NCBI RefSeq assembly: GCF_048544455.1
Contig: NC_133526.1
Span: forward strand, 6,650,001 to 6,714,000
Direction: 5' to 3'
Source of the DNA: Silene latifolia
Lineage: Eukaryota; Streptophyta; Magnoliopsida; Caryophyllales; Caryophyllaceae
DNA: 64,000 bases
The notes under the pieces were generated by a model. It saw only the letters and a program-made list of their open reading frames with translations, was not told the DNA's origin and did not search any database. Below, in pieces: positions 36,941 to 47,917 of this stretch (position 1 is its first letter; each line of letters starts with the position of its first letter). The position numbers and the translations under genes are program-made.

Positions 36941-38447
36941 AATACTTGTTATTTAAGGTTGGAATTGAAAACAGTAACTCATGAAGAAATCCGAGACACG
37001 TGGTAGAAAAACTGGTAGGAAAAGAAACAAGATACGGTACGACCTTTCAAACGGCTCAAATTTAAATGTATAGTACACGGTTTTCGGCATTTCAGGGTCC
37101 CGGTACAAAAACGTCTGTAAATCATACAGACAGTTCATCGGGTCAGATAAAATAGACACACAAATTTTGAGAAGCAACTAGACCTGGCAAAAGCATATGG
37201 CAAAAGCAATCCGACCCGATTGACCTGACCCGAAAAAGCTGACCCGAAACCCGAAGTGACCCGAATTGACCCGACCCGACCCGACCCAAACATGACCCGA
37301 GCTTTCTTGACCCATACTGCCCGACCCGAAACCACCAAACCCGAAAATGACCCGACAAAATATAACTCTAATTGAACCGAAAAGACTTGAAATGACTATT
37401 TCTCTATTATTCATTGACCCAAAAATGATCCGACCTGAAACAATCCGATCCGCTTGACCCGAAACATACCTAACAACAAACCCGAAACAGACCCGAAAGC
37501 CGAAAAGACCCGTCCCGACCCGAATTAACCCGAACTCAACGAGAGACCCGAATTGGCCCGACCAGAATTGGCGCGACCCAAACCCGACCCGTTGACCCGT
37601 TTTGCCAGGTCTAGAAGCAACAAAGGACATTTGACGGTGCATGTACGCGATAAATGAGTCTCGGACGAAAATCGGCTACTTTTTAAAAATAGATGAATAC
37701 ATGTTATTTAAGGCTGAAATCGAGTATCGTAACTCATGAAGCAACCCGAGACTTATGGTGGAAAAACTGGTAGGAAAATAAACATGACCTGATACGACCT
37801 CCAAAAAGACTCAAATTTAAGTGTAATACACGATTTTCAGCACTTCAGGGTCCCGAAACAAAAATGTACGTAAACCATACGAACAACTCTTCGGGTCAGA
37901 TGAAGCAGCCACACAAATTTTAAGAAGCAAAAGAGGACATTTGAGGGTGCCGGTACACGATAAACGAGTCTTTCACGAAAATCATTATTTTTTAAAATAT
38001 ATATAATTTTTGTTTAGGGCTGGATTCGAATACGGTAACTAATGAATCGACCCCTTGACACGTGGTCGAAAAACTAGTAGGAAAATAAACATGACCAGGG
38101 TTCAACATCCAAAACGACTCAAATTTAAGTGTATAATACACGATTCTCGACATTTTAGGCTCTCGGAACAAAAATGTTCAAATCATACAGACCGTTCCTC
38201 GGGTTAGATAAAATAGTCACACAAATTTTGATACGGGTTAGATAAAATAGCCACACAAATTTTGATAAGCAACATTATACATTTGAGGGTGCCACTACGC
38301 TATAAACGTGTCTCGGACGAAAAGCGGTTACTCCTTAAATTAGATGAATACTTGTTATTTAAGGTTTAAATTTAGTACGGTAACTCGTAAAGCAACCCTG
38401 GATACTCGGTCGAAAAACTAGTAGGAAAATAAATATGACGCGGTAAG
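36941..38447. repeat. Tandem array of ~312-bp satellite-like monomers
   Basis: Four diverged monomers in direct order start near 36941, 37696, 38015 and 38347. Each begins AATACTTGTTATTTAAGG or a variant and contains CGAAAAACTAGTAGGAAAAT and CAGATAAAATAGACACACAA or variants. After removal of the hAT insertion the periods are ~312, 319 and 332. The third monomer has a 34-bp internal duplication, and the fourth breaks off after ~100 bp. No coding capacity. Confidence 0.88.
37179..37613. mobile_element. hAT MITE, 435 bp, perfect 8-bp TSD GAAGCAAC
   Basis: The perfect 14-bp TIR TAGACCTGGCAAAA / TTTTGCCAGGTCTA is flanked by GAAGCAAC on both sides (37171-37178, 37614-37621). The interior consists of irregular GACCCGA/TGACCCGAA repeats. 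It is inserted in the first satellite monomer, whose other copies show the empty site. Confidence 0.93.
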
Positions 38448-38949
38448 GTGATCTTTTTAGGGTATTGTGGCGAATCTGGAGGCTATTGTTAAGCGGGTTT
38501 GTAACGTGTCGAGTGAAGGTGTTCAGAATGACGTGTGGAGTGGTGGTGGGGAAGCTACGTGTTGAGAAGGTTTTGTGAAAATCAATGTGGATGCCGGGGT
38601 GATGGAAGGGGAGGGTGTTGCGATGAGGATAGTGTATCGATATGAAGGAAGAAATATGCTATGCGGTGTGTCGGTGGTGCGTGAGTAAAGCTGGGATCCT
38701 CACATTGCATAGGCGATTGCGGTGTTGGACGGACATGAAGAAGCAACAAGACGGGGGTATCAGAGGGTGGACATGGAAGGCGATTGTTTGCAGGTTACTA
38801 AAGCGCTAAAAGGGACGCAGCAAGGAAGGAGCATTTTCTCGCTGATTGTAGAGGACATTATGACGTTGAGTAATAACTTTCAGTCTATTATTTGGTCGCA
38901 TACGAGCCATATTAAGGCCCTGTTCTTTTGGACTTAAAGTCACTTAATT

Positions 38950-39130
38950 TATGTTCATTTCAGATCCTATAAGTTCAGTTCAAATCTTATAAGTTCAGTT
39001 CAGATCCAATAAGTTCAGTTCAGTTCAGATCTTATAAGTTGAGTTCAATTCAGATCCTATAAGTTCAGTTCAGATTCTATAAGTTCAGTTCAGTTCAGAT
39101 CATATAAGTTCAGATCCTATAAATTCAGTT
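38950..39130. repeat. AGTTCAGATCCTATA tandem repeats, left block
   Basis: About ten irregular copies of a 15-21-bp unit. A matching block lies at ~39880-40085 near the other end of the same element, also as direct repeats. Confidence 0.85.
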
Positions 39131-39208
39131 CATAAATGTTATACACGGAGTATTATTTTTAAAAACCGATGCAAAAACATTTGATTTTAATTATTCGATA
39201 CATATATA

Positions 39209-39534
39209 CTCCCTCCTATTCGCTATTTTTTTCCCCTTTGATGTGGGCACAAGATTTTAGGAGAATAATTAAAGAATGAATAAAGGAAGATGGTGAGGTT
39301 TGTGAATTGGAGAAAAGAATGAATAATTAGGAATTAAATAAGGAATTGTGAGTAAGGTGGGGTTTGGTGATAGGAGAGAGGATGAATAAAATAAGAGTAA
39401 AAGTTAGGTGGGGTTTGGTGATAGGAGAGAGGGATGAATAAAATAAGAGTAAAAATTTCCAAAATAAGAAAGGGGAAGAAAACCTGAATAATCCGTTTAA
39501 GGAAATAGGGAAGAAAATAGTGAATAGGAGGGAG
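39209..39534. mobile_element. Stowaway MITE, TSD TA
   Basis: It starts CTCCCTCCTATTCGCTATTT. The inverted right end is CTCCCTCCTATTCACTATTT. TA flanks it (39207-39208, 39535-39536). A ~30-bp GGTGGGGTTTGGTGATAGGA sequence is tandemly duplicated inside. Confidence 0.9.
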
Positions 39535-39754
39535 TACATTATTATTTTTAAAACAAAATTATGACTCCTCTCATTAGTTTTTATCGTAATGTAATCGTGG
39601 TATAATGTATGAACAAACCAATGTATATAAAGCGGAAAAATGTTATTATCTTACCTTGTACTTTAAACTATATTTTCTTATCAATGTTCTATCTTGGCTA
39701 CCCACTAATTTCTTATAAAAAAATTATTTGATCTCAATAAAAAAATTGCGTTTT

Positions 39755-39755
<1 letters not shown>

Positions 39756-39796
<41 letters not shown>

Positions 39797-39830
39797 CATA
39801 ATAATAATAACAACAACAACAGCAACAATA
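39756..39830. repeat. (AAT)n microsatellite
   Basis: About 14 AAT/TAA triplets, then mixed AAC/AAT triplets, inside the Tourist-like element. Confidence 0.85.
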
Positions 39831-40209
39831 ATAACAGTTAAGTTAAATTAAATTAAGTTAATTTAAATTCTGTCCCTATAAGTTCAGGTCAGATCCTATA
39901 AGTTCAGTTTAGATCTTATAAGTTCAGTTCAGTTCATATCCTATAAGTTTAGTTCAGTTCAGATCTTATAAGTTCAGTTAAAATCCTATAAGTTCAGTTC
40001 AGTTCAGATCCTATAAGTTCAGTTTAGTTCAGTCCAATTTAGATCCTATAAGTTCAGTTGAGTTCAGATCAGATCCGTTTCAGTCCAAAAGAACATGGCC
40101 TGATAATTGTATTGCTCATGCTTTAACTCACATTGTTGATTGTTCCTAGAGTTGTAGAGTTTTGTGGCCGAGTTGTATGGAAGGATGGTCTGCCATCTTC
40201 TACTAACGC

Positions 40210-42462
40210 ATTTTTTTTTTTTTGATTAGGTAAGAAAATTAGGTTGATCCTCTAGGGCAGGACCAACTTATCTCATCCTTTCGAATTAGGGAGGTAAGTT
40301 GAAGTCACCGGCTATCAAACCAGCTCGAAAGAGTTGGACATGAATGTCCAAATGAAGCCATGAAGTCAGCAACCTTGCTGTTGACTTCACGAAAGTAATG
40401 TTTAATTATCACTTCGTCGAAAAAATGAAGGTATAATTTCACATCCTTGATAATACTAGAAATTTCCCACGGAATTTGCCAAGTACCTCGAATCGAGTTA
40501 ATAACACATAAGTTATCACCCTCCACAATTAACTTTGAGATTCCTAAGTATTTAACTGCTAAAATACTTTCTTTTAAAGCAAGTACTTCCGCAATAACGA
40601 TACTATTGGATCCTCATTTTTGTGCTCCCAACAAAACGACTTTACCATTGTGATCTCTTAAATAATATCCTAAAGCAGCGTTATTACCTTCTATTCTCGA
40701 TCCGTCAAAATTTATCTTTAGAAAACCGTTTGTAGGATTTTCCCATCAAATCTCTTCTTTACTAGAATTATTTCTAGCTAACTCTTCTACCTCGGGATTG
40801 TTGAGATCCTTAAATTTAGTCACATTCCATGTCTTAGTGCTATTATTACATAAAGTAATAAGTTTGCTAATACTTAAATTAACATTATTAAAGATAATAT
40901 CATTTCTATGGAACCATTCATTCTACCAAATAAAGATAATCTTTATAAAATCTTCTTTTGAAATTAAATCCTTGAGATAATTAAGTTTCGTTAGAAAACT
41001 TTGACTTATAAAAGTATCATAATTTGACAAAAACTCGTTGAAACTAATAATGTTCAGGTCTTGGATGACAGATTCAATTAAGGGACATTCGTAAAAGAAA
41101 TGATCTTTGTTTTCAATAGGGTTGTTGCACAGAACACAATGAGGTGGGACATCAATATGACTCTTGAGAAGTCTACTTTTCGTTGGAAGGCCATCAACAC
41201 AAGCTTTCCAAAGAAAAAATTTCAATTTTGGAGGAATATTCAATTTCCAAATCCACTGAAATTCACATTTGTCAAGAGTTTGATCGAACAAATCTTGCGC
41301 TAGCCAAGTTGTTGTTTTGGTAGAGAAATTTCTATCTACGGACAACCCCCAAATTAGGGTATCTGGAATATCATTATGTGGCACTGGAATGTTAGTAATA
41401 TGATTAACAATAACGTTATTCACTAAACTAGATAATTTACAAACATCCCATTGCTTGTCTGAGGTTATGAAATCTTTAACCAAAATATTAAGATTACGGT
41501 TACTATCATCATCAACCATATTGCTTATAAGTGGGTGTGAAAAAACCCAATTATCAAACCAAAACTTAATGTTACTACCATTACCTAGTACCTACCTACC
41601 ATCTCAGTCCTTTTCTAAATAGAGTCCGAAGACTCATTAGTTTACGCCATTGCCAAGAAGAGGCTGAATTAGGCTTATGATCAAACAGTGAACAATTTCT
41701 CAAGTATTTTTTAGATACCACTTTGACCCATATACTTTCCTTATCCATAAGAATTTTCCATAAAAGTTTCATTTGAAGAGCTTTATTAGCTGCTTCAGAA
41801 GATTTAATTCCTAAATCACCAACCGACTTTGGTAAACAAACTTTATACCAACCAACCAAATTAGGAGAACTCTGGGAAGGATTCTTATTCCAAACAAAGT
41901 CTCTATTAATCTTATCTAATCTATTATGGATTGATGAAGGGAGGAGGAAGCTTTGCATCTGAAAAGTTCCCTTCGCGGCTAAATTAGCATTGACAAGAAC
42001 TAGTCTACCTGCTTGAGATAGAGAATTCGCTTTCCATTTCGATAATTGAGTGCAAGAAGATTGAATAATGTTCTCGAAAGTATTTTTTGTCACTCTGCTA
42101 TCAATTATAGGACATCCTAAATACTTACCCAAATGAGCTTCCTCGTTCATATGAAGAATGCCTCTAAAGGATTCACGAAGAGAACGCTCAATATTTCTAG
42201 TGCATTGAAAAGTGGATTTGTCAAAATTAACAAATTGTCTTGAAATCGTGCAAAATTTATCTAAAATAGACTTAATAGTTCTACAACTCTGGTTAGAGGC
42301 TTTAGTGAAAATCATAGTGTCATCCGCAAAAGTGAGAAAAGGAATTTTCTCCACCCCGGACCCAATTATAATACCAATGTCACTAGAGCTAACATCACTA
42401 TTTTTTTTGTAGAGATCTTGCTAAAATCTCAACGCACATAATAATATATATGGCGAAAGTGG
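40210..42462 (-). mobile_element. 5'-truncated LINE, 9-bp TSD TACTAACGC
   Basis: TACTAACGC flanks it at 40201-40209 and 42463-42471. On the minus strand it begins inside the reverse transcriptase (PLSPYI region) and ends in a poly(A) seen as T13 at 40211-40223. It is inserted into the RNase H pseudogene, whose frame continues across it. Target-primed reverse transcription explains the truncation, the A-tail and the target duplication. Confidence 0.9.
40300..42462 (-). pseudogene. LINE ORF2 remnant: RT, zf-RVT, RNase H
   Basis: Three blocks in order on the minus strand. The C-terminal half of the reverse transcriptase (42354-41596, 252 codons from the first ATG) has the FADDTMIF active-site box. 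The zf-RVT region (41519-40923) has FQWIWKLNIPPKLKFFLWKA and a CVLCNN...H...C finger. The RNase H domain (about 40750-40305) has NFDGS, the glutamate region after a stop at ~40615, and VEGDNLCV. The fingers/palm start of RT, the endonuclease and ORF1 are missing by 5' truncation. At least two lesions break the frame between the blocks: one near 41520-41596 and a stop near 40615. Not functional. Confidence 0.85.
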
Positions 42463-42654
42463 TACTAACGCTGTTATTTTGTTTGATATTTCTATGCTAC
42501 ACCCTCCATTCAACTCCACTTTACAACTTTCTTTTATCACGTTTGCCAACGTAGCTTTTACACGATAAATATCATTAGTTGCGTATTTGCAAAAATTATA
42601 AAAGTTAAATATTTTTAATGTACTCTTAAAGATGAATCAAATAAGATCCCACAT

Positions 42655-42823
42655 TATTGGATTGTAATCACCTGAGGGTTGCATACTGTTATTCATGAAT
42701 ATATAGTCAGAGTACAAGATTTACATAACAAACATATCTCGGAAATCAAGGGATTTCCGTATCATAATATACACTAATATGGTTAACTAAATATTCTATA
42801 CATATTTACTATATGTACTAATA
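42655..42823 (-). repeat. Copia 3' LTR, 169 bp
   Basis: On the minus strand it begins TATTAGTACATATAG and ends ACAATCCAATA. It lacks the 8-bp duplication seen in the 5' LTR. Confidence 0.93.
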
Positions 42824-44467
42824 CTCCCCCGCAGTCGGAGCGGGAGAAGGACGGACGCTCAGGCTGGAGCGGAAGCGAGAGAAGAGATGGCGTGGTAATC
42901 CTTTGGTAAAAATGTCAGCATATTGAAACTCAGACGGGACATGTAACACGCGAACTTGACCAACCTGAACTTTCTCGCGAACAAAATGTATGTCTAATTC
43001 AATGTGTTTGGTACGCTGATGCTGAACGGGATTAGTGGACAAATAAACCGCAGAGACGTTGTCACAAAAGACCAAAGTGGCTCGAGGGATATGAACGTGA
43101 AGCTCAAGTAAAAGGTTGCGAAGCCAACTAGTTTCAGCAACAGCATTAGCAACAGCCTGGTACTCCGCTTCTGCACTAGAACGAGAGATGGTCGGCTGGC
43201 GTTTGGACGACCAAGACACTAGATTATTGCCGAGGAAAACACAGTAGCCAGAAGTAGAGCGACGAGAGTCAGGGCAACCGCCCCAATCGGCGTCGGAATA
43301 AGTTGTAAGTGATGTAGCTCGTGACGCAGTAATAGTGAGACCATGATCCAAAGTGCCCTTTAAGTAACGCAATATCCGTTTAAGAAAATGTAAATGAGGT
43401 TCACGCGGAGCATGCATAAAAAGACAGACCTGTTGTACGGCATAAGAGATATCCGGGCGAGTAATAGTCAAGTATTGAAGGGCACCGGCAAGACTTCGAT
43501 AAAGGGTCGGATCGGAAATAAGGGGACCGGCTGTTGCACTCAGTTTAGCGCCAGTTTCAACGGGTGTGGATGTAGGATTGCAGTTTGACATATTCGCTCG
43601 GCCTAAAATGTCTTTGGCATATTGCTGTTGTGATAAGAATAACCCACCTGCATTACGAGTAACAGTAATACCCAAGAAGTGATGTAGTACACCCAAATCA
43701 GTCATAGAAAATTCGCGTGACAAATCCGTAATAATACGGCGCACAAGGGACGAACTAGAAGCGGTTAGAACTATATCGTCCACATAAAGAAGGAGATAAG
43801 CAGTGTCACGGCCTTGACGGTATATAAACAAAGAGGTATCACACACACTGCTAGTGAAACCCTTCGACAAAATGAAGGTTGCAAAACGTTGATACCAGGC
43901 ACGAGGCGCATGTTTCAACCCATAAAGAGACTTACGTAATTGGCAGACATAATTGGGAACCGTGGGGTCAACGAACCCGGGTGGTTGATGCATAAAAATC
44001 GTCTCAGCTAGGTCACCGTGAAGAAAAGCATTCTTGACATTCAATTGATGGATGGGCCAAGAACGGGAAGTAGCTAGACTAAGTACGGTCCGTATAGTAG
44101 TGGGTTTCACCACGGGGCTAAAAGTCTCATCACAGTCAACACCGACCTGCTGTGTTTTACCATTAACGACTAGGCGGGCCTTATACCTCTCAAGTGTACC
44201 ATCAGAGCGGTACTTGTGACGAAATAGCCACATACACCGAATAATCGACGCATCCTTGGGACGAGGTACCAACTCCCAAGTATTATTGTCCTGTAAAGCA
44301 CTAAACTCGGCCTGCATTGCCGCATTCCAGTTCGGGTCACGAAGGGCAAGGTGGGGGCTTTTGGGAATAGGGCTGACGGGTGGGGTTTTGGTAGGGCTGA
44401 CGGGTGGGGTTTTGGTGACGGCCATTGCTTTGGGTTTAAAGATGCCAATCATGGCACGGGTGGTCAT
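42818..44467 (-). pseudogene. Copia reverse transcriptase-RNase H region (549 codons open)
   Basis: The open frame is part of a Gag-Pol polyprotein; its first ATG is not a natural start, and coding continues upstream through a proline-rich linker. The RT domain spans ~50-300: NTWELVPRP, VCQLRKSLYGLKHAPRAWYQ and the YVDD box at 228-231. RNase H is C-terminal: YSDADWGG, SSAEAEYQAVA, FCDNVSAVYLS, KHIELDIHFVRE. The first RT active-site Asp, normally in a D-V-K-N-A-F-L motif, is Asn at residue 143 (QLNVKNAFLHG). This change should abolish polymerase activity. The frame runs to the polypurine tract just before the 3' LTR. The frame shift relative to integrase is at ~44878. Confidence 0.9.
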
Positions 44468-44838
44468 GGTACGGGATGGTGGAGGAGGGGGTGGGGGAGG
44501 TGGTGGAGGGGGCGTTGTGGCAGGGGAGAGGTTGGGAGAGGAAATGAGGGTGGTCTGTTTTGGTGATACGTGAGGGGTAGTGTAGGCAGGGGACGTGGTG
44601 GGGGGTTGAGCTGGTATTGGGGGCTGGGTAGGTGTTGAGGGTGGTGTTTGCGGGATAGGTGTCGGGTTTGATGAGGCAGGGGTGCTGGTGGAGTCGAAGT
44701 CGAGGATGTGGTGCGGTATGGGGTTGTCATCAGGTGTAAGAAAGGTGTAGGAATCGGGTTTGACCGTGTAGGATGACGCAAACGGGAAAACGGACTCATC
44801 GAAGGTGACATGGCGAGAGAGGATGAGCTTACCGGATG

Positions 44839-46304
44839 CTAGAGACAGACACTTATACCCGCGATTTTCGAGGGGGTATCAAGGAAAACACATGGAGTGG
44901 ATCGATGCGCAAGTTTGTGAGGGCGTTTGGCAGATTGGTTCGGGAAACATAAGCACCCAAAAACTCGTAAGTGTGTGTAGGACGGTTCTTTGAGGAAGAG
45001 GGCGGAAGTAGGTGAGCGGTAGTGAAGAAGGCGACTGGGTAAAATATTGTGTAGATAAACGGCAGTATGGAGAGCATCGACCCAGTATTTTGGAGGAAGA
45101 GAGGCATGAGCGAGGAGAGCTAAGACAATTTCATTTAAACGACGAATCATTCTTTCCGATTTTCCATTTTGTGGTGAGGTTTGGGGACATGAAAACCGAA
45201 ATATGAGACCATGTGTATGAGCAAAATTGCGAAATTCATGATTATCGAATTCGCGACCAAGATCGCATTGGAACGTTTTAATTGGGCAGGAAAATTGAGT
45301 TTTAACAAAGTTGTGAAAGTGGTTGAATTTTGTGAAAACTTCCGATTTAAATTTAATAGGGTAAACCCACACAAATTGCGTAAAGTTGTCGATAAGCACA
45401 AGATAATATTTAAAACCCGTATGACTAATAATCGGAGAAGTCCATAAATCTGCATGGATGATATCAAAGGGACGAATAGTACTTGAAAGAGACTCAGTAA
45501 AAGGTAAGCGACGATGTTTGCTAATTTGACAAGAGGGACAAAGTTTGGAGTCATGCTCCTTATTACAACGGAAACCAGAAAATTGACTACTAAGACGACT
45601 AAGGACTACGGGGCTCGGGTGGCCAAGACGGTGATGCCACGTAGAGGAAGTAAGACCGAAAAAAGGTTTCGAGGCAGTGGATGACGCATTGGATGACACG
45701 GGGTATAACTCGCCATGACTATTGCTCCTCAGAATCATCGTCCCAGTCTGGAGATCCTTCACAGAAAAACCAAGGGGGTCAAACTCAACGGAGACATTAT
45801 TGTCTTTAGTAAATTGTCGGACAGAAATTAGGTTCTTTATGATGTGTGGCGTATAAAGGACATTATGCAAGTGTAAGGGTCGGTCTTTTGTGGGTATCGT
45901 GGTTGTGCCGGTTCCCTGAACTGGAATGGTAGAGCCATTTCCGACAAAAATAGACCGAATATTAGAAACTTTAGAGGAGGGAGATAGAGTACCTGCATCC
46001 GCAGTCAGATGCGACGACGCCCCTGTATCCATATACCAGTTTCCGTCAGAGGGATTGAATGAAATTGCATTAAAAGCCTGAACAAGGTCCGTGGCCTGAG
46101 GTGGCTCGGACTCCGCCATGAACGCCTGTGCTGAATTGCCATTACCACCATTAGAGGGTTGCTTCCAAGGGGGGCGAGAGGATGATGTTGCACGGTTGGT
46201 GTTGGACGGGGTTGGCCAGGGTTGCCACGGCATACTCCAGCCGGGTTGGGTGGGGTACGGGCATGGTGGCATGGGCCACGGTGCAGACCACGCGGGGGGG
46301 TGGG
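44839..46304 (-). pseudogene. Copia protease-integrase region
   Basis: It contains the aspartic protease motif WYMDTGASSHLTA. The integrase zinc finger follows (HHRLGHP...LCPSCQISK), with catalytic residues in DIIHADLW, CDLGREFDN and NGKSERMIRR, so the DDE set is visible. It ends with the conserved CVFL motif, after which a one-base loss near 44878 shifts the frame and brings a stop at 44839. Without that shift the integrase would run into the RT frame. The upstream frame joins gag sequence at ~46300 in a G7 homopolymer, a second likely shift. Confidence 0.88.
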
Positions 46305-47642
46305 TGGGGTGTCCATCGGACACGGGTCCAATTGGACTGGTTTTGATTGAATTGTGATTGTTTGGAACCACGATTATTAGAGCGGCCATCGTTGCGATTA
46401 TTTTTCTGATTTCGACCAGAATATTTGGGGCGAGACGGTGGCACGGACTCATCAGGAGTCTCAATATCAAGGGAAGAAGGAGCGGCCAAGGCGAGCAGGG
46501 CTCGTCACGTGTGGCATGACGTTGTTGCTCGAGTTCAAGCATCCGCAAGCGGCGGCGAATGTGGGCAATGTTCGATTAATTAATAGACCCAGGTAACTTT
46601 GCTAACGTGATATTGTCGCTCTGGAGACACAACCCCCTCACGACTTTAAAACGCGTCACATTAGGAAGAGGTAGCCACATGATTATAAACCATGCTTCGT
46701 TCCCCTCTTCTACCGATATGGGAAGGTGACCTTCCCACATCGGTAGAAGAGGGGAACGAAGCATGGTTTATAATCATGTGGCTACCTCTTCCTAATGTGA
46801 CGCGTTTAAAGCCGTGAGGGGTTGTGTCTCCCGAGCGGACAATATCACGTTAGCAAAGTTACTCCTGGGTCGAATGATGGTATCGAGCGGGGCTGTCCGG
46901 TGGCGGCGAGGACGCCGCCTTCTCCTTTGGGGAGGAGGGAAGGTGACCTTCCCACATCGGTAGAAGAGGGGAACGAAGCATGGTTTATAATCATGTGGCT
47001 ACCTCTTCCTAATGTGACGCGTTTTAAAGCCGTGAGGGGGTTGTGTCTCCCAGAGCGGACAATATCACGTTAGCAGGTTACCTTGGGCTGTTACATTAAT
47101 ATACGCTGCCGTCGTATCATACTCCTTTGGGAGACCACGGACAAGTTGTAAGACAAGTCGTTGATCACTAACGGCGGCATCGACATCCTTTAATTGCCCT
47201 GCCAACTCTTTTAGGCGTTGACAATATGACTCGAGGGACGGCATGGCAGCGAGCTTGAGATTCAAAACTCATTCTCCAAGGCGGGCCTAGCACCCTTGTT
47301 GTTGGTGAAAATATTTTTCACACGATTCCATGCTTGAGCGGTGGTGGATTCGTCTTCCGATGCATCGGAAAGAAGATCGTCACTAAGCGTCCCATATATC
47401 CATTGGAGGACGTGAGCATCGATCTCGCACCATTCAGAGTAGGTAGCGTCGGTTTCAGCCGGCGGAGGTGTGCCATCGATGTGGTGTAACACCTTGTACC
47501 CACGTGCGTGGAGTTTGAATAGTTTAACCCACGCAGAATAGGTGACTTTGACACCATCGAGTACTCGGACCTTATGTTGAATATTGGAGACCGAGTAAAC
47601 GGGATGAAGTTTGGGAGGAGGGGTGGTGTCGTTGCCAGTCAT
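46305..47642 (-). pseudogene. Copia gag, frame-broken and interrupted
   Basis: ATG at 47642 opens a 126-codon N-terminal gag piece (YSAWVKLFKLHARGYKVLHHI; EWCEIDAHVLQWIYGTLSDD), typical of plant Copia gag. It ends in a frameshift at ~47262. The next piece (NLKLAAMPSLESYCQRLKEL; LVRGLPKEYDTTAAYIN) runs to the 511-bp insertion. After the insertion the frame continues with a stop and then RRRLRMLELEQQ and an Asn/Gln/Arg-rich tail. At least three lesions besides the insertion. Confidence 0.85.
46585..47095 (-). mobile_element. Inverted-repeat insertion of short LTR/TRIM-like units, TSD TTAAT
   Basis: It is flanked by TTAAT (46580-46584, 47096-47100). On the minus strand it starts TGTAACAGCCCAAGG, like short LTR or TRIM ends. 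It holds three copies of a ~135-bp unit (GTGATATTGTCCG ... GGCTTTAAAACGCGTCAC ... TTCTACCGATGTGGGAAGG). Two are direct and the third inverted, making a palindrome of ~140-bp arms centred at ~46738. The direct copies are separated by a GC-rich segment. Family not certain. Confidence 0.7.
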
Positions 47643-47740
47643 GGTTGCTTGGGGATGAAGCTCGAAAAAATATGGCAGACGACAAGTTCAGAGTGGCGGC
47701 TAGTATGTTTAGGATTGATGCTAAACCTAGGCTGATACCA

Positions 47741-47917
47741 TATTGGATTGTAATCCCCTGAGGGTTGCATACTGTTATTCATGAATATATAGTCAGAGTA
47801 CAAGATTTACATAACAAACATATCTCGGAAATCAAGGGATTTCCGTATCTGCGTATCATAATATACACTAATATGGTTAACTAAATATTCTATACATATG
47901 TACTATATGTACTAATA
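47741..47917 (-). repeat. Copia 5' LTR, 177 bp
   Basis: Same sequence as the 3' LTR apart from two single-base differences and an extra CTGCGTAT. It is next to the primer-binding site at ~47732-47740. Confidence 0.93.

Larger units (their letters stand above)
38916..40100. mobile_element. Tourist-like element, TSD TAA (right copy TGA)
   Basis: The ends are GGCCCTGTTCTTTTGGACTT and, inverted, GGCCATGTTCTTTTGGACTG. The left flank is TAA (38913-38915) and the right is TGA (40101-40103). Removing the element and the right triplet restores the RNase H frame, which supports a 3-bp duplication with one later mutation. Both subterminal regions are arrays of AGTTCAGTTCAGATCCTATA-type repeats. No transposase. 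Confidence 0.78.
42655..47917 (-). mobile_element. Ty1/Copia LTR retrotransposon, 5263 bp, TSD CACAT
   Basis: The 5-bp duplication CACAT lies at 42650-42654 and 47918-47922. The two short LTRs differ by two substitutions and one 8-bp duplication. Beside the 5' LTR (right side, minus strand) is the primer-binding site TGGTATCAG..., complementary to initiator Met tRNA. Beside the 3' LTR is the polypurine tract GCGGGGGAG. Order gag, protease, integrase, RT, RNase H marks Copia. gag and pol are both broken, so it is not autonomous now. Confidence 0.95.

Noticed and set aside
37135..37642. Glycine/serine/arginine-rich open frames on the minus strand (up to 154 codons)
   Set aside because: They are translations of the GACCCGA repeats inside the hAT MITE at 37179-37613.
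44464..44811. Proline-rich 115-codon frame on the minus strand
   Set aside because: It is an alternative frame over the Pro-rich linker between integrase and reverse transcriptase of the Copia element.
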